Shown piece after piece: positions 1 to 8,760 of a DNA stretch of 37,266 nucleotides. The notes below the pieces were generated by a model that saw only the letters and a program-made list of their open reading frames with translations, was not told the origin of the DNA and did no database searches. Within the stretch, counting starts at the first letter, position 1; each line of letters opens with the position of its first letter. A program made the position numbers and the translations under genes. Origin of the DNA: Bacteroidales bacterium. GTDB taxonomy: Bacteria > Bacteroidota > Bacteroidia > Bacteroidales > DTU049. The stretch spans positions 1 through 37,266 of the forward strand of contig JAFGWG010000021.1 of the NCBI GenBank assembly GCA_016937255.1, written 5' to 3'.

Positions 1-108
1 ACAGAAGACCAAGGAAAAACTTACTTTTTGATACTCCTAAAGATGTTTTCTATAAACTTGTTGCATTTGGTAGTTGAATCTACCCAGTCGAGTTTTTGCA
101 TATCTAAT

Positions 109-139
109 TTTGGTTTTGCATTATATTATTGTATATTTA
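109..139 (+). promoter_or_regulatory. Candidate promoter of the protease pair
   Basis: A TTTG at 109-112 is followed after 19 bases by TATATTTA at 132-139, one mismatch from the Bacteroidota -7 element TAnnTTTG. It would give a leader of about 20 bases before the ATG at 166. A perfect TAATTTTG at 105-112 is an alternative -7 element but has no suitable -33 box. Confidence 0.35.
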
Positions 140-165
140 GTGCTTCAAACCAACCAAAAATAAGC

Positions 166-3100
166 ATGAGGGTATTTTTTTCGGTTCTGATACTGGTGTT
201 CAGTATGCAGGCTTTTTCTCAACACTTTGAGAATATTCGGGTACATAACCAAAATGAAATTTCTATTGTTCCCACTTTTTTCAGCATTGACCAAAATGTG
301 TCCACTGAAACATTTGCAACATGGTTCAATAAAGAATTTTCATTTGAAATAGATTATGATATTATTGGCACTGAAAAGGATCAATTGGGTATGATCCACT
401 ACCGTTGCCAACAAAAAATAAATGGGCATCCATTGCACAATGGAATATTCATTTTACATACCAAAAATAATTTGGTGCAATCGGTTAATGGAAACATTTT
501 TTCAGATGCGGCAATTATTAACAGTGATGCATTAAATGAATCGACTGCTCTCGATTTTGCACTCGAATCCATAGATGCAGATCAATATAAATGGCAAATT
601 CCTGAAGAAGAAGAGTTGATAAAATACATTGAAAATAATGAAAACGCCACATATTATCCAAAAGGCGTTAAAGTTTTAATCCCTTCCTCAGAAAAAGAAA
701 CTGATTTCATTCTTTGCTGGAAATTTAATATTTACGCCCACGCGCCAATGTCTAGGCAAGAAGTTTTTGTAAATACACAAAATGGTGAAATAGTAAAGGC
801 CCTCAATCTCATTCATGTAACCGATGTACCTGGAACTGCTGTTACTGCCTATAGTGGCACAAAAAATATTGTTGCCGACTCATATAGCGGATCGTATCGT
901 TTACGGGAAACCGGTCGTGGTGGTGGTATTGAAACCTACGACATGAATCAGGGCACCAATTATGGCAATGCAGTTGACTTTAGCGATACTGACAATAACT
1001 GGAACAATGTAAATACACAACAAGATGAATACGCAGGAGATGCGCATTTTGCAACCGAATCTACCTACGACTATTATTACAATAATTTTGGGAGAAATAG
1101 TATTAACGATAATGGATTAAAGCTGATTAGTTACATTCATTACGATGTTGATTATACCAATGCTTTTTGGAATGGCTCATACATGACCTACGGTGATGGT
1201 GGCGGAAGCTATTCTCCTTTAACAACTCTAGATATATCTGGGCACGAAATAACCCATGGGCTCACTTCTTATACTGCCAACCTTGATTATCAAAATGAAT
1301 CTGGCGGAATGAATGAAGGATTTTCAGATATTTTTGGAACCATGGTTGAGTTTTATGGAGACCCTGCATCTGCCGACTGGCTGATTGGCGAAGATATTGG
1401 CTCTGCTTTTCGCAGCCTTTCCAATCCTAATTCATATGGTTTACCCGACACTTATCTGGGCAATAATTGGGTTGCATCAGTAACTACACCAACTCAGGCA
1501 AATGATTATGGCGGAGTTCACACCAATGGCGGGGTATTGATGTATTGGTTTTACTTGGTATCAGAAGGCGGATCGGGAACCAACGATAACGGTGATTCGT
1601 ACAATATTACCGGGCTTGGAAAAAGCAATGCAGCAGCAATTGCTTATCGTTTACTTACGGTTTATCTGACCAACTCTTCTGATTATGCTGATGCCAGAAC
1701 TTATGCCATTCAATCTGCAGTAGATCTTTTTGGCGCATGTACCAGCGAAGTTGGAGTAGTTACAAATGCAATGTATGCCGTTGGAATTGGAGTCCCATAC
1801 GTACCAACTGTTCTTGCTGATTTTGACGCAAATTATACTACTTTCTGCGAAGCACCTGCTACAGTCGATTTCACAAACAGCTCTGTAAATGCAAGTACTT
1901 TCAACTGGGACTTTGGCGATGGTGCCACAAGTACAAGCTCAAATCCTTCACACACATATAATACTTTTGGAGATTATACTGTGAAGCTCTATGCAGATGG
2001 TGGCAGTTGTGGAACAGATAGCTTAATTGAAACTCAATACATTTCTGTTCAGTCAAGCAATCCTTGTATTTATGTTCTTGGTATAACAACTGGAAGCTCA
2101 GAAAATGGTTGTTCCGGCATATTATATGATAGCGGTGGTGATGGAAATTATCAAGATAATACCGATTATTCAGTTACCATTCAACCTGCAGGAGCTGATG
2201 ATATTACCTTAACATTCAATTCCTTTGACTTTGAAAGTGGTTATGACTATTTGTATATTTACGATGGTCCAAGCACGGCTTCATCTCAGGTTTCTGGTAG
2301 TCCTTTTGATGGGACCAGCTTGCCAGGAGGAGGATCAATAACTTCCAGTGGAAGCTCTATTACTATACGCCAAACAACCGATCAGGGATTAACTCGTTCG
2401 GGGTTTGAGTTGGAATGGCTGGCAAATTATTCTGGCGGCAGCATGGCAGCAAACTTTTCTGCCAACACAACTTCAACCTGTACTGGAGAAGTACAATTTA
2501 TGGACTCTACCACACATTGTCCGTTTGCATGGACTTGGGATTTTGGAGATGGAAACACTTCTTCTCAATCGAACCCATGGCATTATTATGCAGCAAATGG
2601 AACCTATACGGTAAAACTAATAGTAAGTTCAGCTAGCGGCACCGATTCCATCATTAAAACCAACTACATTACGGTGGCTCTTCCGCCTGCACCTTCGGGA
2701 ACTGGAGATCAGCAATGTGGCCCGGCGTCTCTTACACTATCTGCAAATGGCGCAGGCGTATTAAGTTGGTATGATCTACCCACAGGGGGCTCTTTACTTG
2801 ATACTGGAAGCACTTTTATTACCGGTACACTGAATAGCACAACCATTTATTATGTAGAGGATAATATTGAGGGGACTCCCTACTATGGAGCTTCTACAAG
2901 TAGTAATTCAAATGGAGACTATTTCCCTAATGCATATGTCCATTACCTTGAGTTTGATGTCTCCAAAAAAATTGTATTGAAGTCAGTTGAAGTAAATGCA
3001 GGATCTGCAGGCGACAGGGTTATTGAACTGCAAAATAGCAGTGGAATAACTTTGGAATCAAGTACCATCAATATTCCTTTAGGAATAAGCAGAATTGACC

Positions 3101-3831
3101 TGGATTATATTATTGATGCTGGAACCGGATACAGGTTGGTTGGACCGTTAAGTCCAAACCTGTACAGAAATAACAGCAATTGTAATTACCCTTATTCTGT
3201 TGGAAATTCCGTTTCAATAACCAAGTCTAGTGCTGGCACAGATCCCTATGGCTTCTACTATTATTTCTACGATTGGGAAGTAGCTGAATTCTGCACCAGT
3301 GCAAGAACTGCAGTTGCCGCTACAATTGATCCATCTCCCACTGCGTTGTTTAGTGCAATTGAAACGGGTTATAATGTAGATTTTACTGATCTATCTTCAA
3401 ATGTTGATTCTTGGCATTGGGATTTTGGCGATGGCGACACATCCAATTTACAAAATCCTAGCCATCTATACACTGCTCCTGCAAGCTATATTGTTACACT
3501 TACTTCTTATAATGAGTGTGGCAGCAATCAACACGCTGAAACTCTCAATATCATGAATGTCGGTATTGAAGAAACAGAGAATATCGCAATTGAGCTCTAT
3601 CCAAATCCAAGCAACGGATTTATAAACGTTGCATTTATGTCCGAAGCCAATACCCAATACAATCTAGTAATTCATAATGCGCTCGGTCAAAAAATATTTT
3701 CAGAGGCACTGAACGGAAACGGACAAATTATTGTCTTAGAAAAAGACTTCTCAAGTTTTGCTACAGGAATGTATTATTTAATGATGCAAAGCGAGAAAGA
3801 AAGTGTAGTTAAAACATTTAGTATTAAATAA
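166..3831 (+). CDS. Secreted M4 (thermolysin-family) metalloprotease with PKD, CUB and T9SS sorting domains
   Basis: This is a zinc endopeptidase predicted to be secreted by the type IX system. The ATG at 166 is chosen because a signal peptide (residues 1-19, ending AFSQ) starts there; the frame opens 46 codons earlier. Residues ~20-215 are an FTP/PepSY-type propeptide. The catalytic domain (~219-548) shows HEITH at 360-364, the third zinc ligand E384 in MNEGFSD exactly 20 residues after H364 as in thermolysin, and H452 matching thermolysin His231. Then come PKD1 (~551-633), CUB (~644-755), PKD2 (~761-836), an Ig-like segment (~839-899), an unnamed domain (~904-1055), PKD3 (~1058-1132) and a T9SS type A sorting domain (~1134-1221) with YPNPSNG. 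All catalytic residues are present, so it should be active. It lies 17 bases upstream of a C25 protease with the same tail, probably in one operon. The natural substrate is unknown. Confidence 0.93.
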   Translation: MRVFFSVLILVFSMQAFSQHFENIRVHNQNEISIVPTFFSIDQNVSTETFATWFNKEFSFEIDYDIIGTEKDQLGMIHYRCQQKINGHPLHNGIFILHTKNNLVQSVNGNIFSDAAIINSDALNESTALDFALESIDADQYKWQIPEEEELIKYIENNENATYYPKGVKVLIPSSEKETDFILCWKFNIYAHAPMSRQEVFVNTQNGEIVKALNLIHVTDVPGTAVTAYSGTKNIVADSYSGSYRLRETGRGGGIETYDMNQGTNYGNAVDFSDTDNNWNNVNTQQDEYAGDAHFATESTYDYYYNNFGRNSINDNGLKLISYIHYDVDYTNAFWNGSYMTYGDGGGSYSPLTTLDISGHEITHGLTSYTANLDYQNESGGMNEGFSDIFGTMVEFYGDPASADWLIGEDIGSAFRSLSNPNSYGLPDTYLGNNWVASVTTPTQANDYGGVHTNGGVLMYWFYLVSEGGSGTNDNGDSYNITGLGKSNAAAIAYRLLTVYLTNSSDYADARTYAIQSAVDLFGACTSEVGVVTNAMYAVGIGVPYVPTVLADFDANYTTFCEAPATVDFTNSSVNASTFNWDFGDGATSTSSNPSHTYNTFGDYTVKLYADGGSCGTDSLIETQYISVQSSNPCIYVLGITTGSSENGCSGILYDSGGDGNYQDNTDYSVTIQPAGADDITLTFNSFDFESGYDYLYIYDGPSTASSQVSGSPFDGTSLPGGGSITSSGSSITIRQTTDQGLTRSGFELEWLANYSGGSMAANFSANTTSTCTGEVQFMDSTTHCPFAWTWDFGDGNTSSQSNPWHYYAANGTYTVKLIVSSASGTDSIIKTNYITVALPPAPSGTGDQQCGPASLTLSANGAGVLSWYDLPTGGSLLDTGSTFITGTLNSTTIYYVEDNIEGTPYYGASTSSNSNGDYFPNAYVHYLEFDVSKKIVLKSVEVNAGSAGDRVIELQNSSGITLESSTINIPLGISRIDLDYIIDAGTGYRLVGPLSPNLYRNNSNCNYPYSVGNSVSITKSSAGTDPYGFYYYFYDWEVAEFCTSARTAVAATIDPSPTALFSAIETGYNVDFTDLSSNVDSWHWDFGDGDTSNLQNPSHLYTAPASYIVTLTSYNECGSNQHAETLNIMNVGIEETENIAIELYPNPSNGFINVAFMSEANTQYNLVIHNALGQKIFSEALNGNGQIIVLEKDFSSFATGMYYLMMQSEKESVVKTFSIK

Positions 3832-3848
3832 AAACTAACCCATCTAAC

Positions 3849-6800
3849 ATGAGAACATATTTAAGCATCTTTTTTGCGTTTGTTTTTTCACTAAGTATGA
3901 TGGCACAAGGAGAGTTTATCTCTTTTGGGTCAACTCAAAACAGTAAGGAAACCGAACCGATTCGTACCATTGATGACAATGGCTTAAACGGAATTGATAT
4001 TCAGTATGAATTTTCAGGAGCATGGTTTTCAACTCATGAAGTTGAAGGAACAAACTATCAAAAAATCAATATCCCGGGGTTTTCATACCTTATGGAAGTA
4101 GGCAAGCCTGCATTACCATCGCATAACGACATAATTGCCGTTCCGGTTGGCGCAACTGCTCAGGTAGAAATCATCAGCTATGATGTCACAGAAATTACCG
4201 ATGTCGTTGTGTTCCCTACCCTCAAGCCTGCGGCTGATTTTGTAGGTGCTCCAGAGCCAGACTTTGAAATCGACGGTGCTTTTTATCAAAGCAATACCAT
4301 TTATCCTGAAAAACTGGTGCAAATTAGCTCAATCAATTATTACCGTGGCGTTCCACTAGCTATTGTTCAGGTTCATCCTGTTCAATATAACCCAGCAGAA
4401 CGCAAATTATATGTCTTCAGTAATATTCAATATAAAGTCACTTTCAGTTCAGCATCAGAGTTTTTTAATAAAGACGAATTCTCAGATCATGCTCTTGAGA
4501 TTTTCCCAAATTATGTATTAAATGGTGAATCTGTAAAGGTCGAAATTGAGCAATATCAGACTCAGTTTCCGCAACGAGCTATTTCAGGACCCAGCAAAAA
4601 CTATATTCTCATTACTCCAAACGCATATCTTCAAGCAGCTGATTCACTGGCACAATGGAAGCGTCAGTTGGGATATTCAGTTGAGATCGTTTCACAACCT
4701 ACATGGACTAATACACAAGTAAAATATGAAGTAGCACAGAGATATGCCAATTGGACTCCCAAGCCTGATTATGTTTTACTTCTGGGCGACCATGATTTGG
4801 TTCCAGGAGAAGTTTTAGTAGGACCTTATGGTAATTTTGCCACTGACCTTTACATGGTTTGCATGGATGGAAGTTCAGACTATTATCCCGATATTGCCAA
4901 GGGAAGAATTTCTGTTTCGTCTGCTTCAGAAGCCATGAGTGTGGTTATGAAAATCATTAATTACGAACGCACCCCTCCAACACAGGCATCTTATTATACA
5001 AACGCAGTAAACTGTGCCTATTTTCAGGAATCGGCAACAACAGGCTATGCAGAACGTCGTTTTGCTCAAACCAGTGAAGATATTAGAACCTATGTTAATG
5101 GAACACTTGGCTATAACGTAAAAAGAATATACTTCACGGAAAGTAATGTTTACCCAACACATTGGAATAACGGAACTTATTCTGCAGGAGAAGATTTACC
5201 TCCGTCCTTACTTAAACCAGGCTTTGCATGGGATGGTGGTTATCAAGATATTATAGACACTATTAATTCAGGTGTTTTTTATGTTTTCCATCGAGACCAC
5301 GGTTATGAATATGGCTGGGGAGAACCAGCATATAGCAATTCCCAAATGAATGGCATGGCTAATGGAAATTTAACACCAATCGTATTTAGTATTAATTGCC
5401 TTACCGGAAAATTCTTGGAAACAGAATGTTTTTCTGAAAAATTCCTCCGTTATCAAGATGGTGGTGCATCTGGAGTATTCTGCCACGCAGAAACCAGCTA
5501 TAGTGGTTGGAATGATGGTCTTTCACTTGGATTAATTGATGCGATATGGGCAAATCCTGGTCTGGTTCCTAATTTTACAGGATCTGGAGGTGTAAATAAC
5601 CCAACGCTCTCGCCACATAGCAGCATTTACGAAATGGGAGATGTAGCCAATCAAGGACTTATCAGAATGGTTGAAACTTGGTCTGATAATGAATATACGC
5701 ATCAGCTTTTTCATTATCTCGGCGACCCTGCCATGAAAATGTGGACAGCACAGCCTACCACAGTAACTGCTACGCATACCAACAATGTTGATTGCGAAGA
5801 CAGTATTGTATATATTTATTCAAGCTCGCTTAGCGATGGATTAGCAACATTGGTTATTGATGGAGCTCTTATTGGCGAAACCCAACTTGTTGGTGGAGTT
5901 GGACAAATCAGTTTCACACCTCCTCTATCTGGAAACTATGCATGGATTACGGTTTCAAAACACAATTACAAGCCTTATGTTGCCAAAATTCCAATTACTG
6001 GCGACTGTGTTGATGCAAAATTCAGCTATACCCCTGGTACGACTTGTATAGGTGGAGATGATATTGTGTTTACTGATCAGTCAAGCGGTACTATTCTCAC
6101 CTATCTCTGGGACTTTGGCCCCAACGCCAATCAGGCCACAGCCTCTACCGCAGGGCCACACACCGTATCTTTCAACGGCTTTGGATATCAGGTTGTCACA
6201 TTAAAAGTATGGGGCGTTACTGATTCTGCTACATATGTTGACAGCGTTTACGTTGAAGAATACTGTTCTTACCTCATGTCGGGTACACAAACTATTACAG
6301 AGTGTAATGGTAAACTCTATGATGATGGTGGCACCAGTGATTATTCAGCCAATACTAATTACTCTACTACAATTTCACCTCCAGGAGCAACAGCCTTAAA
6401 TATTAACTTCTCTGTTTTTGATATTGAAGCAGGAACATCAGGTTGTAATTACGATTATATCTCCATTTATGACGGTCCTTCAACAGCCTCTCCATTAATT
6501 GGTAAGTATTGCAATAATGTTGGAAGCCCGGGAACTTTCTCTACCACCGGAGGTAGCGTTACTATTGTTCAATATTCCGATGCCAATGTTCAGGGCGATG
6601 GCTTTGAAATGTTGTGGAATTGTGTATATGCTGCCATACCTCCTGCTGCTGCATATATAGCCAGTGATACTAATACTTGTAATGCTACCATTGCGTTTAC
6701 TGATTTGTCTTTAAACGGAGTAAATTCATGGCTATGGGATTTCGGCGACGGTACAACCTCAACACTAGAAGACCCAGTTCATACTTATGCTACAAATGGA

Positions 6801-8030
6801 ACATTTACTGTTACTCTTATCGTAACCAACTCATACGGTTCAGATACACTTGAAAAAATAGATTATATTGTGATATCAGCCCCAGATATTCCTGTAGGTG
6901 TTGATGCACAGCGTTGTGGCCCAGGATCATTAACATTGAGTGCAAGTGCAAGTGGTATTGTTAGATGGTATAATAGCCCTACAGCAACTACTTATTTAGA
7001 TACTGGAAACACCTATATTACCCCTACACTCTCTGCTACTACAAATTATTATGTGGAAAATATGATTCCTGGAGCATCTTTGTATGGCGGAGGTACTTAT
7101 AATTCATCTAATGGTTCATATTACATTTCTACTGGAGAACATTATCTGGTATTTGATGTTTTCACAGATATTATTCTGAAATCAGTTGAAGTTCATGCCA
7201 GCGGAACAATGAATCGCACTATAGAATTACAAGATGCTAGTGGCAATACAATTGATTCAAGAACCATCAATATCACTGATGGAACCAGCAGAATTAACCT
7301 AAACTTCGATATTCCTGCAGGAAATGATTACAGACTTGCCGGACAGGCTGCACCCTATTTATTCAGAGACAGTGCTAATTGTAACTATCCGTATGATATT
7401 AACGGATTGGTTAGCATCAATAATAGTAGCGCAGGCTCAAACCCAACAGGATATTATTATTATTACTATGACTGGGAAATTGCTGAGTTTTGTACCAGTG
7501 GAAGAGATATTGTTACCGCAACAATCAATCCTGTACCACAGGCCAGCTTTACATATTCCACATTGGGCTTTGATGTCAACTTTACCGGTCTCTCACAAAA
7601 CTCCGATACTTGCACTTGGGATTTTGGAGATGGAACAACCTCAGGACTTGCAAACCCAAGTCATAACTATGTAAGCCCAGGCACATATATTGTGAGTTTA
7701 ACTTGCTCAAATGCTTGCGGATCTGACGTGTACAACGACACTATCAATATTATGAATGTAGGTATTGTAGATGGAAACTCAAATAGTATAATGGTTTATC
7801 CTAATCCAAGTTCAGGAATCATTAATATCAGTTTCTATTCGAGTGCTGAAAAAAAATACAGTTTAAGTATTCATAATGTTTTGGGACAGGTTCTTAGCAA
7901 TGAGATTGTAACTGGAACAGGACAAAACATTCTGATACAAAAAGACATGAGCTCATATGCAAACGGAGTCTATTACCTTAGAGTTCGCGCCGAGGATCTT
8001 AATTTGATCCGAAGCTTCGTAATAGAATAA
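3849..8030 (+). CDS. Gingipain-family (C25) cysteine protease with PKD, CUB and T9SS sorting domains
   Basis: This is a secreted cysteine peptidase. A signal peptide (1-20, ending MMAQ) precedes a gingipain-type propeptide (~21-243) and the C25 catalytic domain (~250-625). The catalytic pair is visible as H484 in FHRDHG and C517 in SINCLTG. The 33-residue spacing equals that of His211 and Cys244 in gingipain RgpB. An Ig-like region (~632-720) follows, then a degenerate PKD (WDFGPN instead of WDFGDG, ~721-808), CUB (~814-928), PKD (~935-1008), an Ig-like segment (~1013-1071), an unnamed domain (~1076-1228), PKD (~1230-1303) and a T9SS sorting domain (~1308-1393) with YPNPSSG. From the first PKD to the end it is collinear with the M4 protease upstream. 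Cleavage specificity (Arg, Lys or other) cannot be read from the sequence. A hairpin terminator follows. Confidence 0.92.
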   Translation: MRTYLSIFFAFVFSLSMMAQGEFISFGSTQNSKETEPIRTIDDNGLNGIDIQYEFSGAWFSTHEVEGTNYQKINIPGFSYLMEVGKPALPSHNDIIAVPVGATAQVEIISYDVTEITDVVVFPTLKPAADFVGAPEPDFEIDGAFYQSNTIYPEKLVQISSINYYRGVPLAIVQVHPVQYNPAERKLYVFSNIQYKVTFSSASEFFNKDEFSDHALEIFPNYVLNGESVKVEIEQYQTQFPQRAISGPSKNYILITPNAYLQAADSLAQWKRQLGYSVEIVSQPTWTNTQVKYEVAQRYANWTPKPDYVLLLGDHDLVPGEVLVGPYGNFATDLYMVCMDGSSDYYPDIAKGRISVSSASEAMSVVMKIINYERTPPTQASYYTNAVNCAYFQESATTGYAERRFAQTSEDIRTYVNGTLGYNVKRIYFTESNVYPTHWNNGTYSAGEDLPPSLLKPGFAWDGGYQDIIDTINSGVFYVFHRDHGYEYGWGEPAYSNSQMNGMANGNLTPIVFSINCLTGKFLETECFSEKFLRYQDGGASGVFCHAETSYSGWNDGLSLGLIDAIWANPGLVPNFTGSGGVNNPTLSPHSSIYEMGDVANQGLIRMVETWSDNEYTHQLFHYLGDPAMKMWTAQPTTVTATHTNNVDCEDSIVYIYSSSLSDGLATLVIDGALIGETQLVGGVGQISFTPPLSGNYAWITVSKHNYKPYVAKIPITGDCVDAKFSYTPGTTCIGGDDIVFTDQSSGTILTYLWDFGPNANQATASTAGPHTVSFNGFGYQVVTLKVWGVTDSATYVDSVYVEEYCSYLMSGTQTITECNGKLYDDGGTSDYSANTNYSTTISPPGATALNINFSVFDIEAGTSGCNYDYISIYDGPSTASPLIGKYCNNVGSPGTFSTTGGSVTIVQYSDANVQGDGFEMLWNCVYAAIPPAAAYIASDTNTCNATIAFTDLSLNGVNSWLWDFGDGTTSTLEDPVHTYATNGTFTVTLIVTNSYGSDTLEKIDYIVISAPDIPVGVDAQRCGPGSLTLSASASGIVRWYNSPTATTYLDTGNTYITPTLSATTNYYVENMIPGASLYGGGTYNSSNGSYYISTGEHYLVFDVFTDIILKSVEVHASGTMNRTIELQDASGNTIDSRTINITDGTSRINLNFDIPAGNDYRLAGQAAPYLFRDSANCNYPYDINGLVSINNSSAGSNPTGYYYYYYDWEIAEFCTSGRDIVTATINPVPQASFTYSTLGFDVNFTGLSQNSDTCTWDFGDGTTSGLANPSHNYVSPGTYIVSLTCSNACGSDVYNDTINIMNVGIVDGNSNSIMVYPNPSSGIINISFYSSAEKKYSLSIHNVLGQVLSNEIVTGTGQNILIQKDMSSYANGVYYLRVRAEDLNLIRSFVIE

Positions 8031-8050
8031 GGGGTTTATTGAATTCTCTG

Positions 8051-8085
8051 CCGGCAATTTCTGAAAAGAGGTTGCCGGTTTTTTT
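8051..8085 (+). terminator. Rho-independent terminator of the protease operon
   Basis: A perfect 7-bp stem, CCGGCAA (8051-8057) and TTGCCGG (8072-8078), is followed directly by a run of T to 8085. It lies 20 bases after the C25 protease stop codon. Confidence 0.85.
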
Positions 8086-8256
8086 ATGAAGTAATATTGA
8101 AAAAATAAGAAGTAGAAAAGTTAAACGCTTTTACTCGCAAAGACATGATTATCAAATAGTTTTGCATATATATTTTATACAAATGAAGAAGTAGATTCTA
8201 TTCTTAATCACTATTTTCCGGGGAATTCTTAAGATTAATATTTCATTTATTATTCA

Positions 8257-8279
8257 TGCCCTCAAGCCGGGCGGGCATA
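8257..8279. repeat. Small hairpin flanking the tandem array (left)
   Basis: ATGCCC at 8257-8262 pairs with GGGCAT at 8274-8279 around an 11-base loop rich in G and C. A related hairpin starting with the same ATGCC lies just right of the tandem array at 8435-8449, so the array is bracketed by similar structures. Confidence 0.45.
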
Positions 8280-8282
8280 ACA

Positions 8283-8410
8283 GTGTGAGTTTGGAGTGTG
8301 AGTGTGAGTTTGGAGTGTGAGTGTGAGTTTGGAGTGTGAGTTTGGAGTGTGAGTTTGGAGTGTGAGTTTGGAGTGTGAGTTTGGAGTGTGAGTGTGAGTT
8401 TGGAGTGTGA
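8283..8410. repeat. Minisatellite of 13-base and 6-base units
   Basis: The 128 bases resolve completely into two units: A = GTGTGAGTTTGGA (13 bases, eight copies) and b = GTGTGA (6 bases, four copies, identical to the start of A). The order is A b A b A A A A A b A b, with no mismatch. All copies are identical, so the array is probably young or kept homogeneous by slippage. It is not CRISPR-like: there are no unique spacers. The encoded peptides are low-complexity and unsupported. Confidence 0.95.
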
Positions 8411-8434
8411 GAGCGAAAATATTTTTATATCCTC

Positions 8435-8463
8435 ATGCCGGATAGGCATCACGCCAAGGCGTG
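8435..8463. repeat. Two adjacent small hairpins right of the tandem array
   Basis: ATGCC (8435-8439) pairs with GGCAT (8445-8449) over a 5-base loop. Directly after it, CACGCC (8450-8455) pairs with GGCGTG (8458-8463) over only two bases. This arrangement resembles REP-type palindromes, but only one copy is visible, so membership of a dispersed family is not shown. Confidence 0.5.
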
Positions 8464-8474
8464 ACAAAAATCAA

Positions 8475-8611
8475 GCGCTGAAGATTGAAAGCTACACAAT
8501 CACCTACGTTTCGCTAAAAGAAATAAACTCGGCAGCTCACTGCCTCAAACACTATTTCTTTTTTGACGCTTGACTTCGACGATTGTTTTATACGCTTTCA
8601 ATCTTAGGCGC
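8475..8611. repeat. Long imperfect fold-back (inverted repeat), possible MITE-like or structured element
   Basis: An 18-base arm at 8475-8492 (GCGCTGAAGATTGAAAGC) matches the reverse complement of 8594-8611 at 16 of 18 positions. Nested inside are a perfect 10-bp pair, AAAAGAAATA (8516-8525) with TATTTCTTTT (8553-8562), and an inner GGCAG (8531-8535) with CTGCC (8540-8544). The three arms nest in the right order to form one long hairpin. No transposase and no clear target-site duplication are visible. It could be a miniature mobile element, a non-coding RNA or a relic. Confidence 0.55.
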
Positions 8612-8708
8612 AGGGGCAAGGGTGTCATTCTCCAAATTACTGACTACCCATCAATACTTGTTGTTTAGCACTTTTTCAATATTTTAATCGGACAACAGTG
8701 ATTAAAAT

Positions 8709-8760
8709 TAAAATAATCTGCGTAAATCAGTAAATCAAATTAATCAGTGTATATCTGCGT
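8709..8760. repeat. Short AT-rich repeat with two ATCTGCGT copies beside mutY
   Basis: ATCTGCGT occurs at 8716-8723 and again at 8753-8760, separated by AATCAG-containing sequence. The second copy ends at the mutY stop codon. Similar short AATCAG/ATCTGCGT strings look dispersed in this phylum, but that is from memory and untested here. Confidence 0.3.

Larger units (their letters stand above)
8031..8760. other. 730-base intergenic region without a supported gene
   Basis: Between the C25 protease and mutY there is no convincing coding sequence. Short frames that cross it are translations of a tandem repeat. From left to right it holds the operon terminator, about 170 bases of featureless AT-rich sequence, a small hairpin at 8257-8279, the tandem repeat, two more hairpins at 8435-8463, a long fold-back sequence, and an AT-rich stretch with two ATCTGCGT copies next to mutY. 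Confidence 0.75.

Noticed and set aside
28-165. Extended start of the M4 protease (46 extra codons)
   Set aside because: The signal peptide begins at 166 and candidate promoter elements lie inside the extension.
8283-8410. CRISPR array
   Set aside because: Units are 13 and 6 bases, directly adjacent, without unique spacers or cas genes.
8243-8573. Short frames on both strands crossing the tandem repeat
   Set aside because: They are translations of the 13-base repeat (Leu-Thr-His-Thr or Ser-Val-type runs) with no start context, homology or signal.
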